Assembly: GCF_024746835.1 (NCBI RefSeq)
Contig: NZ_CP080531.1
Coordinates: 4,112,001-4,176,000 of the forward strand
DNA from: Mesorhizobium sp. AR02
Lineage (GTDB): Bacteria > Pseudomonadota > Alphaproteobacteria > Rhizobiales > Rhizobiaceae
Length of the DNA stretch: 64,000 bases
Reading direction: 5' to 3'
The translations under genes were made by a program, and so were the position numbers. Below the pieces are notes generated by a model, which was not told the DNA's origin, ran no database searches, and was given only the letters and a program-made list of their open reading frames with translations. This document shows, in pieces, positions 7,546 through 17,648 of the stretch (its first letter is position 1; each line of letters starts with the position of its first letter).

Positions 7546-8388
7546 TCAGCTGACGCGGGCGAGGCCGTCCTTGGCCGGCTGGTAGCTCGGGTTGAGGCGC
7601 ACGGCTTCGCGATAGGATTTCGCCGCCTTCGCCTTGTCGCCGCGCCGCTCGTAGATCAGCGCCTGGTTGGCCCAGGCCTCGGCGTTCTGGCCGTCGAGCT
7701 TGATGGCCATGTTGAAGTCGGAGAACGCATTGTCCTCGTCGCCCGTCGCCAGATAGGAGAGGCCACGGCCGTTGTAGGGCTCGGCGGCATCCGGCGCCAG
7801 CGAGATGGCGGTCGAGAAATCCTCGATGGCGAATTTGTGCTGGCCCTGGCTCTGATAGATCAGGCCGCGATTGTGGTAGGCGCGGGCGTCCGTGGTGTCG
7901 AGCTGGATCGCCTTCTGGAAATCGTTGAAGGCATCCTGGGTGCGGCCCGCCTTGCGGTAGAGATTGCCGCGGCCGATATAGGCGGCGTCATAATTGCCGT
8001 TGATCTGAATCGACTTGTTGTAGTCGTCGAGCGCGGCCGCCTGATTGCCAAGGAAGCGCTGGATAAGCGCCCGGTTCGAATAGGCCTGGTAGAAATTCGG
8101 ATTGAGCTGGATGGCCTGGTTGAAGTCCTTGAGCGCTGCCTGGTACTGGCCGCCACGGCCATAGGCCGAGCCGCGCACGTTGTAGCCTTCGGGATCCTGG
8201 GGATTGCGCTGGATCACCGCCGACAGCGAGGAGATGTTTTCGCTCGACCCTTGCGCCTTGTCGATGTTGTTGAACTCGCCGGTCGGACCCGATGTCTGGC
8301 AGCCGGCCAGCACCAGTCCGGAAAGCAGGGCGGCTGTCAGGGCGAAACCACGCAATGCGGTCCCGCGCTCCACGCTCGTTGCGTTCAT
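7546..8388 (-). CDS. TPR-repeat lipoprotein
   Basis: Protein of 280 residues with a lipoprotein signal: hydrophobic segment 12-26 and lipobox LAGC with C30 as the lipidated cysteine. From about residue 60 to the end there are about six consecutive tetratricopeptide repeats, visible as the recurring pattern A-NRG--Y---G----A--DF--AI-L-P. The family is common in rhizobia and is thought to scaffold envelope protein complexes; no enzyme motif is present. It lies downstream of rpsU but behind a strong terminator (8461-8496), so it should have its own promoter. The partner and exact role are unknown. Confidence 0.85.
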   Translation of the reverse strand: MNATSVERGTALRGFALTAALLSGLVLAGCQTSGPTGEFNNIDKAQGSSENISSLSAVIQRNPQDPEGYNVRGSAYGRGGQYQAALKDFNQAIQLNPNFYQAYSNRALIQRFLGNQAAALDDYNKSIQINGNYDAAYIGRGNLYRKAGRTQDAFNDFQKAIQLDTTDARAYHNRGLIYQSQGQHKFAIEDFSTAISLAPDAAEPYNGRGLSYLATGDEDNAFSDFNMAIKLDGQNAEAWANQALIYERRGDKAKAAKSYREAVRLNPSYQPAKDGLARVS

Positions 8389-8456
8389 GTCTGCCCTGTC
8401 CTCACTTCAAGCCGCGTCGCTCAGGTCCGGATCCCCCCTCCGGGCCGGGTCACAAT

Positions 8457-8496
8457 CAAAATAAAAAGGTGGCGGCGATTCCGCATCGCGCCACCT
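8457..8496 (-). terminator. Intrinsic terminator of rpsU
   Basis: Arms AGGTGGC (8467-8473) with GCCACCT (8490-8496) and GCGAT (8475-8479) with ATCGC (8485-8489) form a 12-bp stem with one bulged base and loop TCCGC. On the minus strand the stem is followed by a T-rich run (TTTTTATTTT). It sits 37 bp after the rpsU stop. Confidence 0.88.
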
Positions 8497-8532
8497 CAGT
8501 ATCCTTCGAAAAGGACGAAATATTGGCGATAA

Positions 8533-8799
8533 TCAGCGCGGCGGACGCGCTGCACCAGCAGCACCACCGGCAGGAACGGGACGCGGCGTCATCGGCAGCA
8601 GGCCTTCGCGCTGTGCACGCTTGCGGGCCAGCTTGCGGGCGCGGCGAACGGCTTCAGCCTTTTCACGGGCGCGCTTCTCGGAAGGCTTCTCGTAGTGGCC
8701 GCGCATCTTCATTTCGCGGAAAATGCCTTCGCGCTGCATCTTCTTCTTGAGCGCGCGAAGCGCCTGATCAACGTTATTGTCGCGGACGAGTACCTGCAC
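8533..8799 (-). CDS. rpsU: 30S ribosomal protein S21
   Basis: Small basic ribosomal protein of the 30S head and platform. The conserved S21 core ([19 protein letters not shown], then [20 protein letters not shown]) is followed by the long Ala/Pro/Gly/Arg tail typical of alphaproteobacteria. The frame can be opened at a TTG (8805), but there the AGGA Shine-Dalgarno abuts the start codon. The GTG at 8799 has AGGA at a normal distance of six bases and gives the usual [12 protein letters not shown]-terminus. The product is therefore called as 88 residues from a GTG start. A strong terminator follows. Confidence 0.93.
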   Translation of the reverse strand: MQVLVRDNNVDQALRALKKKMQREGIFREMKMRGHYEKPSEKRAREKAEAVRRARKLARKRAQREGLLPMTPRPVPAGGAAGAARPPR

Positions 8800-8975
8800 G
8801 GGCAATCCTGTCTTTCGGGTTTGATATCAACAGGCAAGCGGCCATAGCCACTAGCCTCCGCGGCGGTCGACACCACGAATTGTGGCGGCTGATAGCAGAA
8901 TCAGGCCGCGCTGTCCACAGTCGAAATGAAGGACAACAGCCAAATTGCCACGGTAGGTGCGAGATAGGGCGCCAA

Positions 8976-9362
8976 TCACGCCGTGGCCAGATGCAGCCGT
9001 TCGAAATCCTCGAAGAATTCGCCGTAGTCGCAGGTGATCTCCTCGCCCGCGGCAATGTCGCGGGTCGCGGTCGCGCCGCCATATTGCGAAAAATCGGTGT
9101 TCGGCGTCGCCGAATGGTTCATGAAGCGGCCATTGTCGACCTCATAGACCATGAAACCCGGCCGATCCGGGCTCGGATAGGCATAGCGGTCGAGCAATTC
9201 CTTCAGAGGCTGCGGCGCGGCCTCGTATTTGTCCATCGGGATCAGCCGGTCGAAATCCGGATCGAGGCGCCAGATCGAGGTGCCTTTCCGGATCGGCTCG
9301 GCGGCGAACATGCCGACGCCCTCGATTGCGCTCGCGGCCACATAGGTTCGGATGAGCATCAT
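8976..9362 (-). CDS. SET-domain protein
   Basis: Compact SET-domain protein of 128 residues. The signature pieces of protein-lysine methyltransferases are present: GVGMFA (15-20), the cofactor-binding NHSATPN (82-88) and DYGE (112-115) near the end. There is no pre-SET or post-SET cysteine cluster, as usual for bacterial stand-alone SET proteins. Substrates of such bacterial proteins are mostly unknown; ribosomal or DNA-associated proteins are only possibilities. The frame extends upstream to 9419, but the ATG at 9362 gives the conserved N-terminus. It stands alone between rpsU and an SDR gene. Confidence 0.82.
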   Translation of the reverse strand: MMLIRTYVAASAIEGVGMFAAEPIRKGTSIWRLDPDFDRLIPMDKYEAAPQPLKELLDRYAYPSPDRPGFMVYEVDNGRFMNHSATPNTDFSQYGGATATRDIAAGEEITCDYGEFFEDFERLHLATA

Positions 9363-9472
9363 GGTTTCGGGACCCGTTTCGACAAGAAACGGAATCGCTA
9401 AATCGCGCGGAAAAAGCAAGACCGGCTGCCTGCGTCAAAGCGGCGAACCGGCCCCTTCGCCGCAAAAAACCT

Positions 9473-10231
9473 TCACGTCCGGTTGATCGAGACGCCGCCG
9501 TCGGCAAACAGCGCCGTTCCCGTGGTGAAGCTCGAGGCATCGGAGGCGAGATAAAGCGCCGAGCGGGCGATCTCCTCCGGCTGTGCCATGCGCTTCAAGG
9601 CGTGGATACCTTCGACGAAGGCGCGAGCCTCGGGCGTGGTCGTTGTCGCGCCGGGCGTATCGGTGCCGCCGGGCAGCAGCGCGTTGACGCGCAGGCCTTT
9701 CGGCCCGTATTCGGCGGCCAGAACCTGTGTCAGGCCGATGAGGCCGGCCTTGGCGGCGGCGTAGGCGGCCATGCCCGGCATGCCGGCAGTGTAGCCGACA
9801 AAACTCGACGTAAAGATCAGTGAGCCACCGCCGCGCTCCAGCATCGCTGGTATCTGGTACTTCGCACCGAGAAAGGCGCTGGTCAGGTTGATGTCCATCG
9901 TCTCGTGCCATGTCGCCGGCATCATGTCGGGCAGCGGTGCCATCAAGCCGACTGCGCCGGCATTGTTGAAGACAATGTCGAGGCCGCCGAAGCTTTCGAC
10001 CGCCAAATCGACAAGCGCTTTTGCATAGGCTTCGTCCCTGACGTCGCCGGCAAGGGCGACGGCCGTGCCCTCCGCGTCCGATATCTCGGCGACAAGCGTG
10101 TCGAGCTCTGCCTGGCGCCGGGCGGCGACGACGATCCTGGCGCCTTCCTCGGCGAAGAGTTTTGCCGTGGCGCGGCCGATGCCGGAACTGGCGCCGGTGA
10201 CGATGGCGATCTTGTTGGTGAGTGCGAGCAT
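9473..10231 (-). CDS. SDR family NAD(P)-dependent oxidoreductase
   Basis: Classical short-chain dehydrogenase of 252 residues. It has the cofactor motif TGASSGIG (12-19), NNAG (89-92), and the catalytic S143, Y157 and K161 (YAAAK). Of two in-frame ATGs, the one at 10231 (MLALT) was chosen because AGGG lies nine bases upstream; for the ATG at 10240 the same AGGG is directly adjacent. The C-terminus (SFTTGTALFADGGVSINRT) matches the FabG-like subgroup. The substrate is not evident. It appears monocistronic. Confidence 0.88.
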   Translation of the reverse strand: MLALTNKIAIVTGASSGIGRATAKLFAEEGARIVVAARRQAELDTLVAEISDAEGTAVALAGDVRDEAYAKALVDLAVESFGGLDIVFNNAGAVGLMAPLPDMMPATWHETMDINLTSAFLGAKYQIPAMLERGGGSLIFTSSFVGYTAGMPGMAAYAAAKAGLIGLTQVLAAEYGPKGLRVNALLPGGTDTPGATTTTPEARAFVEGIHALKRMAQPEEIARSALYLASDASSFTTGTALFADGGVSINRT

Positions 10232-10340
10232 GTTTTGCATCCCTGTTGTTCATGCCGGTCTCGCCGGCAATCGGGATGCTTGGTCGCAGACGGGGCAGGT
10301 CGGAGCCACCCGATACCTGCGAAGGCCGCGTCGTCCCGAA

Positions 10341-10709
10341 CTATTGCTTCAGCAGCCAACCGAGTCGGTCGAGCGAAAATGCGTAACTGATGGCGATGAG
10401 CAGGGCGACGATGAGGCCCGTGGTCGCGTAACCGGCGGCGTAGAATCCGGCAGCGCCGCCGAACAGGATGACCAGTTCGAGCGCCAGCCGTACCGCGCCC
10501 GGAACCGGGACGGGAGCCCGGCCCGACCGGCTTGGGTCGTTGAGCACGGCGAAGGTCCCCCACAGCACGGCCGCAATGAGCGGCAGGGCCAAAGCGAGGA
10601 CCCAGTGCCACCATCCCTCTGAGAGGTTCCAGCCGGCGACGCCGAGACCGAGCAAGGCGGCAAGCTCCAGCAGGAAGCGCAATGTCAGATTCCACCAGGC
10701 ATTGCCCAT
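10341..10709 (-). CDS. YrdB/DUF2568-family membrane protein
   Basis: Small membrane protein of 122 residues with four hydrophobic segments, starting MGNAWWNLTLRFLLELAALL and containing WGTFAVLNDPSRSG between helices 2 and 3, which fits the YrdB/DUF2568 family of unknown function. The frame runs open to 10892, but GGAGGA five to six bases before the ATG at 10709 fixes the start. The upstream 215 bp (10710-10924) separates it from the divergent soxB and contains a 7-bp hairpin (10865-10887) but no gene. Confidence 0.75.
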   Translation of the reverse strand: MGNAWWNLTLRFLLELAALLGLGVAGWNLSEGWWHWVLALALPLIAAVLWGTFAVLNDPSRSGRAPVPVPGAVRLALELVILFGGAAGFYAAGYATTGLIVALLIAISYAFSLDRLGWLLKQ

Positions 10710-10924
10710 ATTCGTCCTCCGCAGTTTCGTGACAGACAATGTGGCTGAAGGCTCGGATGGGAGCCAGCCCGCATGGGTCTTTTTCGTCGTGGCGCAAAAC
10801 GGCAAGCGCCGTCGCAAACAGCGCAAGGGTGGAAGCGCTGTTTCGCTAGTGATACACCTCGCGCGCCGGGCCGAACAAAAGCCCGGCTGCAATCCGCGAG
10901 ATCTGTTGGCGCGAGGCTGGGACG

Positions 10925-12178
10925 TTGAAAAAATATTCGGTATTCGCCATCGCCCGCGAGGCCATGCGCGGCCACAAGGGCTGGGAGGAGCAGTGGTCCT
11001 CGCCGGAGCCCAAAAAGGAATACGACGTCATCATCGTCGGCGCCGGCGGCCATGGCCTGGCCACCGCCTATTATCTCGCCACGGTGCACGGCATCACCAA
11101 TGTCGCGGTGCTGGAAAAGGGCTGGCTCGGCGGCGGCAACACCGGCCGCAACACCACCATCATCCGCTCCAACTATCTCTATGACGAGAGCGCAGGGATT
11201 TACGACCATGCGCTGAAGCTGTGGGATGGGCTCTCCCAGGAGCTCAACTACAACGTCATGTATTCGGCGCGCGGTGTCATGATGCTCGCGCATAATGTGC
11301 ACGACATCCAGGTGCTGAAGCGCCATGTCCACGCCAACCGGCTGAACGGTATCGACAATGAATGGCTGTCGCCGGAGCAAGCGAAGGAATTCTGCCCGCC
11401 GCTGAACATCTCCAGGGATGCGCGCTATCCGGTGGTCGGTGCTGCGCTGCAGCGACGCGGCGGCACGGCGCGCCACGATGCGGTGGCCTGGGGTTATGCG
11501 CGCGGCGCTTCGGCACGTGGCGTGCACATTATCCAGAATTGCGAGGTCACCGGCGTCAAGCGCGCGGCGAATGGCGCGGTCATGGGCGTCGACACGACGC
11601 GCGGCTTCATCGGCGCCAAGAAGGTCGGCGTCGTCGCCGCCGGTCATTCCTCGGTGATCATGAACATGGCCGGCGTGCGCATGCCGCTGGAAAGCTATCC
11701 GCTGCAGGCACTGGTGTCGGAGCCGATCAAGCCGGTGGTGCCTTGCGTGGTGATGTCGAACACGGTGCATGCCTATATCTCGCAGTCCGACAAGGGCGAA
11801 CTGGTGATCGGCGCCGGCACCGACCAGTATGTCTCCTATTCGCAGACCGGCGGCCTGCACATTCTGCAGCATACGCTCGATGCCATCTGCGAGATGTTCC
11901 CGATCTTCACGCGCATGAAGATGCTGCGTTCGTGGGGCGGCATTGTCGACGTCACGCCGGACCGCTCGCCGATCCTGGCCAAGACGCCGGTGCCCGGCCT
12001 GTACGTCAATTGCGGCTGGGGCACGGGCGGCTTCAAGGCGACGCCTGGCTCGGGCCATGTCTTTGCCCATACCATCGCCAAGGACGATCCGCATCCGATC
12101 AACGCGCCCTTCACCATCGAGCGCTTCCGCACCGGCCGGCTCATCGACGAGGCGGCGGCGGCGGCGGTGGCGCACTGA
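10925..12178 (+). CDS. soxB: Sarcosine oxidase subunit beta
   Basis: Flavoprotein subunit (417 residues) of heterotetrameric sarcosine oxidase, which oxidatively demethylates sarcosine to glycine with H2O2 and passes the one-carbon unit to tetrahydrofolate. It starts [12 protein letters not shown], as its homologues do, has the dinucleotide-binding motif VGAGGHG (about 38-44), then a DAO-type FAD domain ending in [13 protein letters not shown], the C-terminal flavin contact. The start codon is TTG at 10925 with GAGG about eight bases upstream. It is first in the operon soxB-orf-soxD-soxA-soxG. Confidence 0.96.
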   Translation: MKKYSVFAIAREAMRGHKGWEEQWSSPEPKKEYDVIIVGAGGHGLATAYYLATVHGITNVAVLEKGWLGGGNTGRNTTIIRSNYLYDESAGIYDHALKLWDGLSQELNYNVMYSARGVMMLAHNVHDIQVLKRHVHANRLNGIDNEWLSPEQAKEFCPPLNISRDARYPVVGAALQRRGGTARHDAVAWGYARGASARGVHIIQNCEVTGVKRAANGAVMGVDTTRGFIGAKKVGVVAAGHSSVIMNMAGVRMPLESYPLQALVSEPIKPVVPCVVMSNTVHAYISQSDKGELVIGAGTDQYVSYSQTGGLHILQHTLDAICEMFPIFTRMKMLRSWGGIVDVTPDRSPILAKTPVPGLYVNCGWGTGGFKATPGSGHVFAHTIAKDDPHPINAPFTIERFRTGRLIDEAAAAAVAH

Positions 12179-12603
12179 TGATGATGGCCGAGATGGCTGT
12201 CGCGATGCCGCTGATGCTGGCGGGGGAACAGGGCCTGTTCCATATGCCGTCGGCTGAAGAGGTGCGGCTGCAGCCGATCACACGCGCCGGCAACGAGGCC
12301 GGGTGGCCGTTTTCGGTCGACGAGGGAACGCTGGCCTGCGTCTGGGGTGGCGGCCAGAAAGTTGTGATGTTCTTCGAAGGCCGGCCGAAGGGCCTGGACG
12401 AAGGCGAGGATTTCAAACCGCGTGGCGTCATCGTCACGACCGACCCGATGCAACTGACGCTCGGCAACATGGCCAACCGCGCCTTGTTTCGCGATTCTGC
12501 GAGTGTCGAGGAGCGGCTGCGGCTCGTCGCGCCGTTCGTGACCATGGGCCAGAAGCTTTGCGACCAACCCCCCGGCGCCCGCGTCGGCCACGGCGAATTG
12601 TAG
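12178..12603 (+). CDS. Uncharacterised protein encoded between soxB and soxD
   Basis: Protein of up to 141 residues whose ATG overlaps the soxB stop by one base (TGATG), so it is translationally coupled; two further ATGs follow in frame. No known domain was recognised. The sequence is rich in charged and polar residues, with recognisable stretches GWPFSVDEGTLACVWGGG and TLGNMANRALFRDSASVEER, no membrane segment after the first residues, and no signal peptide. The codon choice and tight spacing (11 bp before soxD) support a real gene. The usual sox order is BDAG, so this ORF is an insertion in the canonical operon. Confidence 0.7.
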   Translation: MMMAEMAVAMPLMLAGEQGLFHMPSAEEVRLQPITRAGNEAGWPFSVDEGTLACVWGGGQKVVMFFEGRPKGLDEGEDFKPRGVIVTTDPMQLTLGNMANRALFRDSASVEERLRLVAPFVTMGQKLCDQPPGARVGHGEL

Positions 12604-12614
12604 GAACGAACAGA

Positions 12615-12911
12615 ATGCTTCTCATCCGCTGCCCCTATTGCGAGGAAGAGCGCCCCGAACTCGAATTCCGCAACGCCGGCGAGGCGCATATTGCGCGCTC
12701 GGCCAACATTGCGGGCGAGAGCGACGACGATTTCGAAAAGTTCTTCTTCATCCGCTCCAATCCCAAGGGCATCATCTATGAGCGCTGGCGGCACATGCAT
12801 GGCTGCGCACGCTTCTTCAATGCGGTGCGCGACACCGTCACCGACAAGTTCGTCATGACCTACAAGGCCGGCGAACCCAAGCCCGCCAAGCTGCCGGGAG
12901 TTGCCAAATGA
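12615..12911 (+). CDS. soxD: Sarcosine oxidase subunit delta
   Basis: Small zinc-binding subunit (98 residues) of heterotetrameric sarcosine oxidase. It begins MLLIRCPYCEEERPELEF, with the CPYC pair (C6, C9), and has WRHMHGCARFFN in the middle, which supplies the other zinc ligands. The ATG at 12615 was chosen because it gives the exact family N-terminus; the same frame is open upstream only as a shadow of the preceding gene. It ends in an ATGA overlap with soxA. Confidence 0.95.
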   Translation: MLLIRCPYCEEERPELEFRNAGEAHIARSANIAGESDDDFEKFFFIRSNPKGIIYERWRHMHGCARFFNAVRDTVTDKFVMTYKAGEPKPAKLPGVAK

Positions 12912-15893
12912 GCGGCGCGTTCCGCATCCCGAGAGCCGGTCGCCTCAGCCAGGCCAAGACCGCGCGCTTCAGCTTCGACGGCCAGTCCTATACCGGCATC
13001 GAAGGCGACACGCTGGCGTCCGCACTGCTTGCCAACGGCGTGCATCTGGTCGGCCGCTCGTTCAAGTACCACCGTCCGCGCGGCTTCCTGTCGGCCGGCG
13101 CGGAAGAGCCCAACGCTTTGGTGCAGATCGTGCGCGACGATGCGCGCAAGACGCCCAATGTGCGCGCCACCGTGCAGGAGCTCTATGACGGGCTCGCCGC
13201 CAATTCGCAAAACCGCTGGCCGTCGCTGTCCTTCGATGTCGGCGCGGTCAACGACCTGGCATCGCCGATGTTTTCGGCCGGCTTCTACTACAAGACCTTC
13301 ATGTGGCCGAAGGCGGCGTGGAAGAGCCTGTACGAGCCCAAGATCCGCGAAGCCGCCGGCCTCGGCGTTTCTCCCGACAAGCCCGATCCCGACCATTATT
13401 CCTCGCGCTACGCGCATTGCGACGTGCTGGTGCTGGGTGGCGGTGCCGCCGGCATCGCGGCGGCATTGGCGGCGGCCGAGACCGGCGTGCGCGTCATCCT
13501 CGCCGACGAGCAGGTCGAATTCGGCGGCAGCCTGCGTTTCGAGACCGGGGCGAAGATCGACGGCCAGGACGGTTTTGCCTGGGCGCAAGCGGCGATCGCC
13601 AAGCTCGCCGCCATGGACAATGTCCGCGTACTGCCGCGCACGACCGCCTTTGGCTATTACGCGCAGAATTTCGTCGGCCTGGTCGAGCGCGTCAGCGATC
13701 ATCTGAGGGCCCCCGGCCATGATTTGCCGCGCGAGCGGCTGTGGCAGGTGCGCGCGAAGCGCGTTGTGCTGGCCTCCGGCGCCATCGAGCGCCACATGGT
13801 GTTCGCCAACAATGACCGGCCCGGCATCATGCTGGCGGGCGCGGCGCGCACCTTCCTCAACCATTATGGCGTGGCGGTCGGCAGGAATGTCGGCGTCTAC
13901 ACCGCCAATGATTCCGCTTACGCGGCGGCGATCGACCTGAAGAAGGCCGGCGTCAATGTCGCGGCGATCGTCGATTTGCGCGACAACCCGACTGGGCCGG
14001 TGATCGACGAGGCGCGGGCGCTCGGCATCGAGATCAATTTCGGCCGCGCGGTGATCCGCGCCGGCGGCAAGTTGCGGGTGTCCTCGATGACCGTGCAGCC
14101 GAAGAATGGCGGCGGCGAGCGCACCATTCCCGTCGATGCCATCCTGATGTCGGCCGGCTGGACGCCGTCGGTGCATCTGTTCTCGCAGTCGCGCGGCAAG
14201 GTCGCCTTCAACGACGAGACCAAGCGCTTCGTGCCGGGCACCTATGCACAGGACTGCGTCTCGGTCGGCGCCTGCAACGGCACCGATGGGCTGTCGGCGA
14301 CGGTGGACGAAGCCTATGCGGCTGGCGCCAAGGCAGCCAAAGATGCCGGCGCGAAAACCGCCAAGGGTGTGAAGCCTAAGGTCGATGCCTCGGAAAGCTG
14401 GTCGCGCGGCATGCTGGGCGCGGCGCCCGGCGCCGGGCCGGACACGACAGTGAAGGCGTTCGTCGATTTCCAGAACGACGTCACCGCCAAGGACATCCGC
14501 CAGGCGGTGCATGAGGGCATGCGCTCGATCGAGCACGTCAAGCGCTTCACCACCAATGGCATGGCGACCGACCAGGGCAAGACCTCCAACATGCACGGCC
14601 TGGCGATTGCCGCCGAGACGCTGGGCAAGCCGATCCCGGAAGTCGGGCTCACCACCTTCCGCGCGCCCTACACGCCGGTCACCTTTGGCGCGATCGTCAG
14701 CCATGCGCGCGGGCCGCTGTTCGACCCGACACGCAGAACCGCGATCCATCCCTGGGCCGAAGCGCAAGGTGCCGTGTTCGAGGATGTCGGCCAGTGGAAG
14801 CGCGCCTGGTATTTCCCGAAAGCCGGTGAAGACATGCACGCGGCGGTCGACCGCGAATGCGTCGCGGTTCGCACCAATGCCGGCCTGTTCGACGCCTCGA
14901 CGCTGGGCAAGATCGAGGTGGTCGGGCCTGATGCGGCCAAGTTCATGGAACTGCTCTACACCAATCCGTGGGAGAAGCTGGAGCCGGGCCGCTGCCGCTA
15001 CGGCATCATGTTGCGCGAGGACGGCTTCATCTATGATGACGGCGTCGTCGGCAGGCTGGCGCCGGATCGCTTCCATGTGACGACGACGACCGGCGGCGCG
15101 CCGCGCGTCATGAACCATATGGAGGATTATCTCCAGACCGAGTTCCCGCATCTCAATGTCTGGCTGACCTCGATCACCGAGCAGTGGGCGGTCATCGCGG
15201 TGCAAGGGCCGAAGTCGCGCGACATCATCGCGCCGCTGGTCGAAGGAATCGACATGTCCGACGAGGCGTTGCCGCATATGTCGGTGCGCGAAGGCAAGAT
15301 CTGCGGCGTGCCGACAAGGCTGTTCCGCATGTCGTTCACCGGTGAGCGCGGCTTCGAGGTCAATGTGCCGGCCGACTACGGCCAGGCCGTCTGGGAAGCG
15401 CTGTGGGCCGAGGGCCAGAAGCATGGTGCGGCCGCCTACGGCACCGAGGCGATGCACGTGCTGCGCGCCGAGAAGGGCTACATCATCGTCGGCCAGGACA
15501 CTGACGGCACGGTGACGCCGAACGACGCCGGACTGGACTGGGCGGTCGGCAAGAAGAAGACCGACTTCGTCGGTATCAGGGGCATGGCGCGGCTGGACCT
15601 GGTCGCCAAGGGCCGCAAGCAACTGGTGGGTCTCAAGACCAAGGACCCGAAGGTGGTGCTGGAAGAGGGCGCGCAGATCGTCGAGGATCCCAAGCAAGCG
15701 ATCCCGATGAAGATGATCGGCCATGTCACCTCGAGCTACTGGTCGCAGAATTGCGGCCGTTCCATTGCGCTGGCGCTGGTCGCCGGCGGCCGCGACCGGA
15801 TGGGCGACACGCTCTATGTGCCGATGCCGAACGGGGTGATCGAAGTGGAGGTTACCGGCATGGTGTTCTTCGACGAGACGGGAGGGCGCCTCA

Positions 15894-15901
<8 letters not shown>
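12908..15901 (+). CDS. soxA: Sarcosine oxidase subunit alpha
   Basis: Large subunit (997 residues). An N-terminal 2Fe-2S-like fold (about 20-105, with SFKYHRPRG) is followed by an NAD-binding pyridine-nucleotide oxidoreductase domain with VLGGGAAGIAAALAAA (about 175-190), then a C-terminal aminomethyltransferase (GCV_T-like) domain from about 600 to 990 that binds folate. Length and domain order match the family. The start is coupled to soxD (ATGA), and the 3' end overlaps soxG by 8 bp. The open frame on the opposite strand across this gene is an artefact of high GC. Confidence 0.96.
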
Positions 15902-16768
<867 letters not shown>

Positions 16769-16824
16769 TTTTCCGCAATTTTGGTTGAAAGGCATCTTCC
16801 CAAGGCATCGCCAGTTGAGATATT

Positions 16825-16836
16825 CAAAGCGCTTTG
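16825..16836. promoter_or_regulatory. LacI-family-like operator before thuA
   Basis: CAAAGCGCTTTG is a perfect 12-bp palindrome ten bases before the thuA start, of the AAAGCGCTTT type recognised by many LacI/GalR repressors. ThuR, the known regulator of rhizobial thu genes, is a LacI-family protein. No lacI gene lies in the window. Confidence 0.5.
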
Positions 16837-16846
16837 GAGAGGAAAA

Positions 16847-17632
16847 ATGCCGATAAAAGCTGTTGTCTGGGGCGAGAACGTCCATGAGCAGACCAATGCC
16901 GCCGTGCGTGACCTCTATCCCTTGACCATGCATGGTACCATCGCGGCCGCGCTCAACCAGGACAAGGGCATCGAGGCGACCACCGCCACCTTGCAGGAGC
17001 CCGAGCACGGCCTGAGCGAGAAGCGCCTGGCCGCCACCGATGTGCTGCTGTGGTGGGGCCATGCGGCGCATGGCGAGGTCAAGGACGAGATCGTCGAGCG
17101 CGTGCAGAAGCGGGTCTGGGAAGGCATGGGGCTGATCGTGCTGCATTCCGGCCATTACTCGAAGATCTTCAAGCGGCTGATGGGCACGCCCTGTTCGCTG
17201 AAGTGGCGCGAGGCGGGCGAGCGCGAGCGTGTCTGGGCGATCAACCGCAGCCATCCGATCGCGCAAGGCATCGGCGAATGCCTGGAAATCGGCGAGACGG
17301 AAATGTATGGCGAACCGTTTGCGGTGCCGGAGCCGCTGGAGACGGTGTTTGTCTCCTGGTACGAGGGCGGCGAGGTGTTCCGCTCGGGGCTGACCTACCA
17401 GCGCGGCGCAGGCCGCATCTTCTATTTCTCACCCGGCCACGAGACCTATCCGATCTATCACAATGCGGGCGTGCAGCAGGTGCTGCGCAACGCCGTGCAC
17501 TGGGCGCACAATCCGGCACCCGCATGGTCCGGCATCACCAATGCGCCGAACGTGCCGACGGACAAGGCCAAGGAGAAGATCGTCCAGAAGGGCCTGCGCC
17601 TGCATGCCGACGGCGACAAGGGATTGAGTTGA
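16847..17632 (+). CDS. thuA: ThuA-like trehalose utilisation protein
   Basis: ThuA family protein of 261 residues with a class-I glutamine-amidotransferase-like fold. In Sinorhizobium, ThuA and ThuB catabolise trehalose and maltitol through 3-keto-trehalose. The family pattern is clear: [11 protein letters not shown] at the start, [26 protein letters not shown], and [17 protein letters not shown] toward the end. The ATG at 16847 follows GAGAGGAAAA. A palindromic operator lies just upstream. A Gfo/Idh/MocA dehydrogenase follows at 16 bp, as in thuAB operons, but the thuEFGK transporter is absent here. Confidence 0.88.
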   Translation: MPIKAVVWGENVHEQTNAAVRDLYPLTMHGTIAAALNQDKGIEATTATLQEPEHGLSEKRLAATDVLLWWGHAAHGEVKDEIVERVQKRVWEGMGLIVLHSGHYSKIFKRLMGTPCSLKWREAGERERVWAINRSHPIAQGIGECLEIGETEMYGEPFAVPEPLETVFVSWYEGGEVFRSGLTYQRGAGRIFYFSPGHETYPIYHNAGVQQVLRNAVHWAHNPAPAWSGITNAPNVPTDKAKEKIVQKGLRLHADGDKGLS

Positions 17633-17648
17633 TGGGGGACCTGATCTG

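Noticed and set aside
10865-10887. Hairpin in the soxB leader, considered as part of a glycine riboswitch
   Set aside because: GCCGGGC/GCCCGGC forms a simple 7-bp stem, but the conserved glycine-aptamer cores and the tandem arrangement are not present.
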